A stretch of DNA of 64,000 nt. Origin: Plantago ovata. Its lineage: Eukaryota; Streptophyta; Magnoliopsida; Lamiales; Plantaginaceae. The position numbers and the translations under genes are program-made. The stretch covers positions 32,213,313 to 32,277,312 of the forward strand of contig CM051457.1 of the NCBI GenBank assembly GCA_028274465.1, given 5' to 3'. Shown in pieces: positions 11,617 through 22,407 of the stretch; the first letter of the stretch is position 1, and every line of letters starts with the position of its first letter. Below the pieces are notes generated by a model. That model did not search any database. It was not told where the DNA came from and saw only the letters and a list, made by a program, of their open reading frames with translations.

Positions 11617-11770
11617 TTAACTTACGTTTCCAGTGTCGATGCTGAGCTGTGAGTAAGATAGAGACAGCGGAGTTGATCCAACATGAACGCCAAAAATTGT
11701 AGCCATATTGCGAAAGTAAAGCCTCACAGTAGAATTCAAGGATACAATAAATTTGACAGTCATTATTAAG
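11617..11770 (-). pseudogene. Captured LEA_2/NHL-type gene exon with splice donor
   Basis: The minus strand reads VSLNSTVRLYFRNMATIFGV, then HVGSTPLSLSYSQLSIDTGN, followed directly by GTAAGT. This resembles the LEA_2 (NDR1/HIN1-like) domain of plant membrane-anchored proteins, where NxTxFFGVHVxSTPLxLSYSQ is typical. The intact exon-intron boundary shows capture from genomic DNA. There is no membrane anchor and no downstream exon nearby, so it is not functional by itself. Confidence 0.6.
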
Positions 11771-12069
11771 TGCAGAAAACAGGATACATCAAAGCTCCAC
11801 ATAACTTAAATCAAAGCCAATTTACAAACAATGCTTCCGTGTTCACAGTAATGCCGTATTATTGTGTAAACCATTATGAACCCTAGACAGTCACCTAGTT
11901 GTGATTCAGTAACACATAGGATATGGCAGTGAAGTACATAATTGTTGGCATTACTATCCAATAACTACATCATATCAAGCAGTTCCAGCTTCCAAAACAA
12001 TAACTAGATACCTCACTGTAAACACACAACATGATTTATCAAACAATAAATACCTACGTACGCTATTGG

Positions 12070-12160
12070 ATATATGAACCACATAGGGTGTTGTGAGAAT
12101 CGAACTCGCTACGTCTCACAAAAAGCAAGAACCATACCATTATATCAAACACCCATATTC
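12070..12160 (-). mobile_element. tRNA-like SINE head
   Basis: On the minus strand TATAATGGTATGG (12143-12131) looks like a Pol III A box, and GAGTTCGATTCTC (12106-12094) like a B box, about 25 bases apart. This is the layout of a plant SINE head. No clear poly-A end or target duplication was found, so it is a fragment or a SINE carried into the TIR element. Confidence 0.5.
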
Positions 12161-12221
12161 ATTAAGACATATTTCCCATGACTTCCTCCTTCATGAAAAA
12201 TCTATGAAAAGCTATCCTCTA

Positions 12222-12656
12222 TCATACATCTTCAAACCCAAACGCTGAAGTCAGAACAGATCCCTCACCACCCAACAAAACACTCCTACTCTCCGTCAAC
12301 TCACTACCGCCTCTCAAAAAATCGCAAAAATCAGTATCAATGACACGACCTACTTGTACCACAACAACATCAGGCTTAACCTGACTAATCAAACACTCAA
12401 CATCCAAAGCAGACCTCTCAGACAAATTATGAACAGCTAAAACATATATAACTGAATTCGATTCCGGTTCCCTAATTGCATAAATAAAATGCTTGGTGCT
12501 TTCAGGTATTGGTAATTTCTTGACAATACTATCAGATATCCTCAAGTCACTGTACACAAACTTAGAAAAAGCCATATATTTTGGAGATACTCTACCAGAG
12601 ACCCCATGATCGAATAAATCCCTTTCCAGATATGTAGTTTCACACAAAAACATCAA
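12222..12656 (-). pseudogene. Captured fragment of an unrecognised host gene
   Basis: An uninterrupted 144-residue minus-strand frame contains KKLPIPESTKHFIYAIREPE, VIYVLAVHNLSERSALDVEC and KPDVVVVQVG. The composition looks like a real globular protein and not a random frame. I cannot name the family; the shape YxLAxHNxSERSxxDVxxLI..KPDVVxVQ is loosely like TraB-type domains but this is only an impression. It ends soon after a Ser/Gly-rich stretch (GGEGSVLTSAFGFEDV). Lying inside the TIR element, it is probably a captured exon, perhaps still transcribed. Confidence 0.45.
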
Positions 12657-12950
12657 AAGCTTAATAATAATCGGATTAAGCCACCAGTACGACGATTAAT
12701 AGATTGAATGGAGATAAAAATTGAGGATACAAACGTACATAGGCGAATGTAATAATACTCGTGTAATTTTGAAACTAACTAACTAACACGCTCAAATTAA
12801 GACTACTGATATAATAATAACAATTCGATTCCTAAAAGGAAAATTGACAGCTCACCCAACGGAGTCAGGATGGCCGGTGCCGCCTAGAGGCAAGTCAATT
12901 CCGGAGAGAATGGCAAGGTGGCGATCGACGTCATTTTTGCCTCAGTATCA

Positions 12951-13082
12951 ATGAGTACAACTTCTCTGCTAGTCCCTTACTGCTTCGGCACGGTGCATTT
13001 TAACCGTAACAGGCGGCGGTGGAAGCTCAATCCGCCGCGAGCAGCGCTGGTGAGGCTAATCCTCGACAAGTTCCATCCCTGA
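12951..13082 (+). other. Short plus-strand frame, possible captured first exon
   Basis: A 43-residue frame starting MSTTSLLVPYCFGTVHFNRN and rich in Arg (NRRRWKLNPPRAALVRL) resembles the start of a plastid-targeted protein. The local DNA (about 12880-13090) is GC-rich compared with the rest of the element, typical of a first exon. It opens in the direction opposite to the other captured pieces. Evidence is compositional only. Confidence 0.3.
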
Positions 13083-13531
13083 TTAGGATTTCTGTATGAA
13101 TCTCCATCGATGAAGAACCCTATTTGCACTGTATCAATCTCCATCGATCTCTCTCTGCAATTACAAGATTTTTGGTTTAGATTTTGGAGAAGGTCGACCT
13201 AAGTTGGACAAGTATGGAATGGATGTAATTTGACGGCATTAGATGGGTATGTTGGGGAAAAAAGTTATGTTATTTGGAGGGCAAATATGGAATGCCAAAA
13301 TATGGCAAGATTTCCAATTTGGTTTTCCTGCCCCCTACAGGAAAACAAAGTAGGAAAAATTTGAGAATTTTGTGCACAAAACTTGGAGAAACACATTTCC
13401 GGTTAGCTTGGGGGAAAAGTCGGCCTAACCAATTAATCACATTTCTTTTTGTGTTTTCCTATGAACCAAACAAGGAAATGTGGTGAATTTTACTCAAAAT
13501 TTTTTCTTTTAATACCGAACCAAACGGCCCC

Positions 13532-14050
13532 GAAGAAAAAAAGAATCTGGAAAATAATGCTTTTAACCCGAAAGAGATACCACCGGATCAATCGAGTCAC
13601 CGAGGATCCGCGAAATTTCATTGATAAAGAGACGACCTCTTAATTAATTTAGGGGGTTATTAAACGTAGTAGCAATTTACTAAATGTTGGAAATTTATTT
13701 GTAATTTACAGAATGACTCTTATTTACAAGTATTACAAATAAATCCCAAACTTACTAAATTCATACAAATTATCATAAACAATTGCAAGTATAATAAATT
13801 CATCAATTCTACTTTACCACAAACACTCACTAAAACAAATACACTCATAAATATAAATTATTAACATGAAATGATCACTTGAACAAAAAATGATCAAATG
13901 ATACTTCCGAACTTACAAAAATAGATAAATTTGATACTAAATTCAAGTGTTCCAAAAATTAACATTTAAATTCAAACTAAAAAAAAAAAAAAAAAAAAAG
14001 TTGCAGGTGCAACGGGCTGCTGCTGCTGCTGCAACCTTTTTTTATTTTTT
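13532..14050. other. AT-rich intergenic stretch with A-run and GCTGCTGCTG hairpin
   Basis: No gene seen. A run of about 20 A at 13980-13999 precedes GTTGCAGGTGCAACGGGCTG and further CTG units ending in CTGCAAC, which can form a small hairpin next to the long palindrome at 14051. Confidence 0.5.
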
Positions 14051-14160
14051 ATTTTTTTTAAAAACTTTTATATAAATTTTATTTAATTATGCACAATATA
14101 TATATATATATTGTGCATAATTAAATAAAATTTATATAAAAAGTTTTTTAAAAAAAAAAA
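14051..14160. repeat. Long near-perfect palindrome
   Basis: About 50-base arms, one ending TTAATTATGCACAATA and the other beginning TATTGTGCATAATTAA, are reverse complements apart from single-base length differences in A/T runs. They meet at a short (TA)n centre near 14104. Cruciform potential is high. There are no defined transposon termini. Confidence 0.85.
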
Positions 14161-14161
14161 T

Positions 14162-15002
<841 letters not shown>

Positions 15003-17600
15003 ATGGCTAGGGTGTATGTTGGTAACCTGGATCCGAGAGTCACTGAGCGTGACCTCGAGGATGAATTTCGTACTTTCGGAGTTATCAGGAGGTAACGCTA
15101 GTTCTGTCAATTCGGTTTTACCATTCAGGGGCGAATTCGTGATCTAGTTTTAGTGAGGATAGGAAAAAGTGAAATAAAAAAGTTTGAAAAACAAAACAAT
15201 ATAATGTAGTAACCTTTCCAGTTAATTTGTTGTTCCATGTGTTATATTTTCATCATGTTCTAGTAGAATTTGGAAGGGGCTTTTAGTTATTAGCCATAGG
15301 AGCATATAATTTCCTGCTTGGGCTAGATTTGTTCTTCTTACATTATTTTTCTGGATGAAAATATACATCATACATTGAAGTACAATAAGTAAAGATACTT
15401 GGATAGTATATGTGTTTTTCAATTTCTTAAACAAATTATTTAATTAACTTTCAAAGAGTTACCGCCAGAGTTCTGGGCAATCTTAGTTCTCTAATTTCTG
15501 ATAGGCCATCAGTAGAAAGTGGTTCATCTCCAATGGTAAAAGAAAGGAGGGATGTTGGAATCAGTTCTTTTCTGTATTATGAATAATTTGATAAAATAAG
15601 AAGTAATCACATAGAATCAGCAATTTATATATACTATAGAGATAATTATCATGATTCCAAATAAGGTGGAAAAAGAAAAATGATGCAGAATATGTTTTGG
15701 ATCTGTATTTTGATGTTTTGTGTGAATATGATGTGCTTTAACATATTGGTGCTTCATTGGGAAGCGTTAATACAACCAACTTTTAGAATGTAGTTGTGCC
15801 TCATTTACAGAAAGCATTGTTCTCCTCATTGTGTCATTGTATCATATTGGTTGCCAAACATGGTGTAACTGAGACCTCACACAAGAAAATATACTCGGTC
15901 AAAACTAAACTTGATATGCTGTGTGGTTTCTTGTCTTTATTTTGTGATTGTGCTCTGCAGTGTGTGGGTTGCCAGAAGACCCCCTGGCTACGCTTTCATT
16001 GATTTTGAAGATAAGAGGGATGCCGAAGATGCTATCAGGGATATAGATGGTAAGTGGGCAAAATATTTGTCTCTGTATGGTATTGTTGGTCCAAGTGTCG
16101 AATATGTTTAATCCTAAGGCTCATTGTTGCTGTCAATGTCATGAACTCATGATGGCTCTATGTATTTTGATTACCTTGAACTCTTTCCGTTGCAGCCCTG
16201 ATTTTTTCTCTACCATTCATTTCTATATTGTTGGTGGATATAAATTCTTCATCTACTTTTTGTCTTCAAACATTTATTTATGTTACATTATCTTTCTGTT
16301 CAATGAGCAGGTTAGTGTGTGTTTTGATGTTTATATGGAAGTAATAATAAACATCTTATAACAGGTAAAAATGGCTGGAGAGTTGAGCTGTCGCACAACT
16401 CCAGAGGTGGAGGTGGTGGCCGTGGAGGTGGTGGAGGTGGGGGCCGTGGACGGTCTGGTTCTGATTTGAAATGCTATGAATGTGGTGAGCCTGGCCATTT
16501 TGCCCGTGAGTGCAGGATGCGTGGAGGCTCTGGAAGACGCAGGAGCCGCAGCCCTGCTAGGTACCGTAGGAGCCCAAGTTATGGACGAAGGTAATATCAA
16601 ATTTGAATATATAGAATTAACATTCAGTTGCTTCCTGTGTTACCCATACCTGGCATCCGAGTACTGGACTCTTTTGTGTATTGGATAGGGCCGTTTCATT
16701 GAAATAAAAAGCAAAAAAATATGTGTTTTACTATCGTACACATCGAAGTGTCGAGTGTGTAACATGGGTATGCAAAGGGAATTGAAGAGTGACCATAGCA
16801 TAGGTTGCTTGTTCGTGGATGTGTTAAACTCTTGGGGCGGTTGTGGTGTATGTTTTACTACTGTTAGAAAAAAGTGTATTGCTTCATGGAACAAAAAAAG
16901 TAGCTCTTTATTTATTACAGGTTTCCACAAATATCACATCAGTTTGCTTGATATGTTTGCTATTATGCCACAGGAGCTACAGTCCTCGTGCTCGTTCCCC
17001 TAGACGCCGGAGTGTATCACCTAGAGGTCGCAGCTATAGCCGGTCACCTTATCGCGGAGGGAGAGATGAGGCTCCATATGCTAATGGGTGAGTTCCTAAC
17101 TGGAAAATACTGTGTTAAATCTCTCCATGTACATACTTTCCCTTACTATTTTGAACTCGAACAATTAAAACCGAGGACGGTGCTGAGAACCTTAGTTCCT
17201 AACTTATAACCCAGCTACATCTACTATCTAAATTGAATCTTTTATTATGCTACAGATCAACCCTGCAATGAAAAAGAAATCATGGAGAATCATCGGAATT
17301 CTCTTGATTAATTTATGCTTATTATTTGGACTTCTATACAGGACAATATAATTTTTTGATTGATAAGATTGTGGGAATCTTGATTATGTGTATTTGATAG
17401 TTGATACTGCTGGAATATGCATCTCTTTGATTGGTTATGGCGTCTTGATTCTTAGGCGTATCTATCTCTATTGCGGTGCATTATTGGCGGTGTTCTGGCT
17501 ATTTGCTTTCATGATTGCATTATTTCTCTTTTCTCATTTATGGTGCATTTGTATTTGTCACAGTAATGGCATCAGGGATAGGCGCAGGAGCAGGAGCTGA
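15003..17600 (+). CDS. RSZ21/22-type SR splicing factor (RRM plus CCHC zinc knuckle)
   Basis: Five coding exons (15003-15091, 15961-16049, 16365-16590, 16974-17087, 17564-17600) join to a 555-nt CDS of 184 residues, the usual size for plant RSZ proteins, the 9G8/SRSF7 counterparts that bind pre-mRNA and help select splice sites. Seen: an N-terminal RRM with RNP2 VYVGNL and RNP1-like GYAFIDFE (about 4-65); a Gly-rich hinge [19 protein letters not shown]; a zinc knuckle [14 protein letters not shown] (CCHC spacing C-X2-C-X4-H-X4-C); and a C-terminal RS domain ([27 protein letters not shown]) ending at TGA. Intron 1 is 868 bp, much longer than the others; in many SR genes such long introns carry alternatively spliced, nonsense-decay-linked segments, but I did not identify a specific poison exon. 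RSZ21 and RSZ22 cannot be separated here. Confidence 0.95.
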
Positions 17601-19930
17601 GCTTTGAATAGTTGCTAGTAATTTTGTAATGCAGAAGTTTTTCGAGTGTCTTTACTGTGCTTGGACTTAGTACGACTATGTAAGTGAGGCGACGCCCTCA
17701 GCTTTGACTCGTGGATTTGGTTGAGTCTCTACTACTTCAGTAGTAAGTTTGTTGCTCTATGTCATCTGCCCCCACATTACATTTATGTTACCTAGTAGTT
17801 ACTCTGATAATACTTAGTTTGCATGTGGATTTGATTTGAACATAGCTATTTTTCTTTCTTTCTTTAGAATTTACTAATAGAGCAGTACTTAAAATCTATA
17901 ATTTGTTTTTGTGTTGAGGTATCGACATGGTACTACTGCTTCGTTGGTTTTGTTCATCTGCACTTCTGGTTTCGACCTTCTCTACCTTGGGATCTTCAAT
18001 TTGAAAGATTGTGGATCCCAGCTGCGCTTCTGCTAGATGCTTCTTTTGATTGCTTGTCGTCAGCAATGATGTGCCTGTCCCTCCTCAAGTAGTTAAGATA
18101 TTTGATTAGATATAAAGAAGAGCAGCTCCACACGCTCCTGTCAGGTACTTATTGCATGTGGACAAAATTAATTGTTCTTAAACGACCCTAGTGGAGCTTT
18201 AAAATGCTGCTGGGAAGATCTTGATGTTGGTTAAATGGGGTTTGTTTTAGAAACGAGTTTATCAGGCAAAATATTATAGATTGGCCCTTAGGTCAGACCA
18301 GACTATTAGGGTATTGAAGCCTTTACTACTGAAAGTTGTCTCTGAAATAGCCCTATAAATCCCCTTTCATTTTAGACCAGATTAAATTTCTTTTGCTAAA
18401 ACTGGTTTTCTTGAATTCTGATAAAAACCATTTCAAAACCATATCGTTTCTTACTGTGCTGAAACTGATATTTATGAACTTGTATTAGAAGCATATCCAT
18501 ATATTTGTTAAATATATTAATGGGATTTTGGGTTTGGAGAGTTTGTTGACACACCTGGGATATGTAGTTAAGTGTTGTCTTGTCCTGATGGTTTTATGTA
18601 TTATCAACTTGTACAACTGGGTCCTACATCCACCACCATGTAATGGCTGCAATTTGGCTCAACCTCGTTGATGCTCCACTTACCTGCTTCAAAGTTGGAA
18701 CCCATCACTCCCGCTTATGGTATTGACTGCTGCTGGTAGTTTGCTTCATTTCGAACGTAAACGGCATCAGTTAGTAGAATGAATGAAAATAACCTGTCAC
18801 TACTACTTCATCCGAAGATTTCGATTGCTATTTTGTTGACTTTGAGGTTGGAAAATCCTGTACTTAAAATTTTCATAGTGGAATGGTTGTATTGTTCAAT
18901 TTCATACCAGCTACCTGCTTAAGCCAATGGCTGGCACAGGTAAGCACATGGCAGTCTCTTGTTTACGGTAAGCTAAAGATGTGTTAAAAAAGATTATTGA
19001 ATTAGTGCAAATGGTGTTGTACAATTGTATTGGCAAATTCACTGCGAAACAAAAACTACATAATAGGAAAATGTCAACATTTACTCTTCTGGTGCAAATG
19101 TCCCATTATTCCTAGTTTGAAGTATAAATTTTCTCTGTTTCTGTTCATTTTGATTTGAATATTTTTTCATTGTTAATATTCTACTGTAGTCCTGGTGTTA
19201 TATTTGATTTTATGTGCCACTAGTGTTTTGATTGCTGTTGTTGGGGTGGGTTACAATGGAGTTTATGTTTAGTCGTTAGAGGCCTACATCTGTAAGTTAT
19301 TTTATGTTGAGTCGTTAGAGGCCTACATCTGTAAGTTATTGTATATCTTCGTGCATGGATAGTTCATAGATATATGATGTGGTTTGGTCATACGTTAGAA
19401 GCCTACGGTATATCGATGTTCTTGAATCTTGGGTGTTCATTGCGTTTAATTACCGTGCATCTGTAGTTGAGTTCGGATTAAATAAGAGGCGTCTCCTTTT
19501 TGTGGCCAATGGAAGCACTTTGTCCTGGTTATTACTACTACTGCAACTCTATTAACCTATCTCATGATTTAGTGCAAGTTACTTTACGAGGTCAAGTTTC
19601 AACCGGTAACATGCTAAAGTTAGTTCGTGCATCATAAATTACAGTATAAGATTTTCAAGGGTAAAATTATTCTATCTCAAGCTGACTGAGAAAAAGTCTG
19701 AAAAAAAACAAAAAGAAAAAGCCTAAAAATTAAAAAACGTGAATAGTGCTGAGGGGTTGCTAAAAAGAGACCCAAAGGTAATTCATATTTTTAGGACCTG
19801 ACGTTCCAATGAAAGAGAGTCAAACAGTCGATCAATTATCTCCTCTTGACTCAAATAAGCATATTCAAGTTAAGTCGAGAAAACATAGAAGTCATATGGT
19901 TGATTAAAAACCATCTCAACAAGTCAGAGC
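17601..19930. other. 3' UTR of RSZ gene and intergenic DNA
   Basis: The first roughly 250 bp are probably 3' UTR. Beyond that I see no coding region. The stretch contains one 39-bp tandem duplication (19262-19340, listed separately). Confidence 0.4.
19262..19340. repeat. 39-bp tandem duplication
   Basis: Two adjacent copies of a 39-base unit (19262-19300 and 19301-19339) containing GTCGTTAGAGGCCTACATCT. They differ at one position (TTTAG versus TTGAG), so this is a recent slippage or replication duplication. Confidence 0.9.
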
Positions 19931-19931
19931 C

Positions 19932-20217
19932 ATGAGGGCGTTAACGAGTCGAGTTGAGTCGAGTTTGGGTCTTATCGAGCGCTTGATCGTCTTATAGAAG
20001 TCGAGTCGATCTTGTGCACGATCTTTGTCGTGTTTTAAATTAAGTGATCAATCAAAAGCTCGTGAGCATTATGTTTCACGAAATACTCACGAGCAGTCGA
20101 GCTTCTTTCCAAAGTGATCGTTACTTGATCGAAATCAAGTCGAGTTTGCTCACGATCAAACTCGCGTTGACCGAGCTTTCTCGCGAGTCACGATAGCTTG
20201 ATTTGTTAACACCCCTA
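19932..20217. mobile_element. Probable hAT-like MITE with GAGTCGAG subterminal repeats
   Basis: Left end TGAGGGCGTTAACGAGTCGAG and right end (reverse complement) TAGGGGTGTTAACAAATCAAG resemble each other and the TAGGG-type termini of Ac-like hAT elements. Between them are many GAGTCGAG/CTCGAC-like motifs in both orientations. I could not find a matching 8-bp target duplication, so the exact ends are uncertain. Confidence 0.5.
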
Positions 20218-20224
20218 ACCAGGA

Positions 20225-20440
20225 GGAATCTATTTGCATATATAGAAGAATTTTCTTTTTCTGTTGCTCTGACTTTTGCAACCTTGCCAAGTGCTTCATT
20301 GTATGTTGTAAATGAAAATACAACATTCTACTATTAAAGTCTTTTTTTTCTAAAGATGAAGTTGTCCTGTATTTCCATACTGACCAGAAAAATGTGCAGA
20401 GTAGAAGTTGAATATAATTGTTATGTGCAAAATCAGTCAG
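20225..20440 (-). other. Possible LINE remnant
   Basis: The minus-strand frame contains LLLCTFFWSVWKYRTTSSLE followed by a long helical-looking stretch. FFWSVWKYRN-like motifs occur in the linker after the reverse transcriptase of plant L1-type LINEs. Nothing else of a LINE is recognisable, so this is weak. Confidence 0.25.
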
Positions 20441-22407
20441 AATGCTGATTAAAGATGGTGGTTTAAGGATCTCCACACAACTGACAATGTGCACTATTCA
20501 AGAGGTGTGTGTGATGCAAATATGCTTCAAATATGATGAAAAGCTCCCCACAAGAACTTTTATTCTAGTGAAAATTTTAATTTTCCAAAGTCTTCTTGCC
20601 CATGGCAGTTGTGGTCTCAGCTGATTGTTATGGATGTGTGCATTGCATCAGTTTTTACTGTGAATACCCCAGAGGAATTATGCAACCAAATTACATGATC
20701 TTGTGCAGGTGTTTATGCTAATGGATACCCCATCGTAGAACTTGTGCTAATAATTTGTGTCCTAACTCTGCATTAAATTTTTTTACGCACTTTACTTTTA
20801 CTTTTGAGATGATCGAAAAACTATTTGTAACTCTTAAAATAACAATTTTTTCACCTCAAATAAATTAAATTGTCACCATATAGTTCATTCACATCTCAAA
20901 AAAATTATGGAATAATATTTTTAACATTACATCATTTTCTTTAAAATATTTAAAAATGATTCTGTAAATATTAGGATTAACTGGGTAATGTTTTCCAGCC
21001 GGTTATTATGCTGGCCGGTCTAAGTTATACAGGTAGAAGATGTGCAAATGACATCGTAGAGCGTGAAATTGATTATATCTAAAAAGTAGTAGTATTAGTA
21101 TTACTTCTATATGGAAATGTAGTTATTTAGTCTCTCACATTAGCGAGATAATCATATGCTGCAAGCCTGCAAATGTCAAATTAAAATTATGAAATGTTAC
21201 ATCTAGAAAAAGGTCATCAAATCCAAATTATCGCCAGTTAAACCTCACTCACTGTTTTCAAAAATGGTAAAATAACGCCCATTAATTAAAATCCAAAACC
21301 AACCCCAAATAAAACATGAAGTAAAAATCAGTAACAAATTAAAATTTAAAAATAAATTAAAAGAAGGGCTCAAAGAAGAATAATCTTCTGCCATGGCGGG
21401 TAAATTTAATTTTAATTAAAACTATTTAACAAACAAATTATATTTATAAGGAAGAGTCCCCTATGGCTATAAGGAATTAACTAACGTGTTTTGTAGTTGC
21501 ATTTTGGTCTAACATATTTATGTATTTGTGAAGTGACATTGTATCATTTAAATATATTCCCAGCAAGTATCGTGAAAGACATGAGTTTTTTTTAATATAA
21601 ATTTAATAGTAAAATTCGCATCACATTAGAAGGCTAAGGAAACGCAATTACTTTGGCATGGTACTTTACGAAATTTATTGCTTGCAAGGGGGATTCTTTA
21701 GCGTTTAAGAAAGAGAGGCAAACACCGTGGCAAGTAGTAGAGAAGATAAATTGTATTGCTGGTCGTGGCTAAAGGGCAAATAAAGGTCGAAGGAGTACTC
21801 ATTTTCTTTACTTGTAATATAATTTTATAAAAATAAAGTAGAAAGATTGTAAAATACTAGAGTAAGAATATTTCTATTAAAAAATTACCTTAACTTTTTT
21901 TTTTCTTCCCTTTATTATTACTTTAATATTATTTTAATTTTAATGTGTAAAAGTTTTTTCATCAATATGGAGGGAGGGAGTATGAAGGGAAGGAAAGGAA
22001 ATCGGACAGGATTTGTAGTGTAGGTAAAGAAAAAAAAACGCAGTTCCAAAACCAAAACCTCTTCCAAACAAACAAGTACCAAAGTGTTTGGGCTCACGTC
22101 TGGCCTGTCACTAATACTAATAATATAAAATCCATAACTGACACAGTAGGCAGGCAGGCAGCTGTGTTAACCTTGAATATCTTATTATATTCCTTACAGC
22201 TATTTCTCCGGCAGTCTTTTAATGTGGTGGTGATAAGTCAAACCCCATACCCACACACAAAATCTGTACAACAAGACAATTCCATGATTTCCCCTCTCAT
22301 TAACAAATTTCTTGCTCTGCCCCCTCAAAAAGGTCCGATTTGGCTATTTCTTCTTCGCCGTCTCATGGCCTTCTAAAACCTCAGATTTTTTGTAACACCC
22401 GGCACCA
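20441..22407. other. Intergenic and CNGC upstream region
   Basis: AT-rich. A stretch from about 21795 (GGAGTACTCATTTTCTTTAC) to about 21991 (GGAGGGAGGGAGTA) may be an eroded Stowaway-like element. The region just upstream of 22408 should hold the channel gene's promoter and 5' UTR. No other gene seen. Confidence 0.4.

Larger units (their letters stand above)
10178..13531. mobile_element. Gene-capturing TIR element (Pack-type, PIF/Harbinger-like)
   Basis: Terminal inverted repeats GAGCCCGTTTGGTTC (10178-10192) and GAACCAAACGGCCCC (13517-13531) match at 13 of 15 positions. A 3-bp GAA flanks both sides (10175-10177 and 13532-13534). The subterminal regions contain TAGGAAAAGGAAAT-type and AAGGAAATGT-type motifs shared with a second element at 51815-52887, which independently supports the boundaries. 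There is no transposase. Inside are pieces of at least three unrelated host genes: an F-box-associated domain (about 10680-10970), an LEA_2/NHL-type exon with its splice donor (about 11620-11770) and an unrecognised 144-residue frame (12222-12656), plus a SINE head near 12070-12160. The 3-bp duplication and TIR fit PIF/Harbinger best, but GAA is not the usual TAA/TTA, so superfamily assignment is tentative. Confidence 0.75.
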
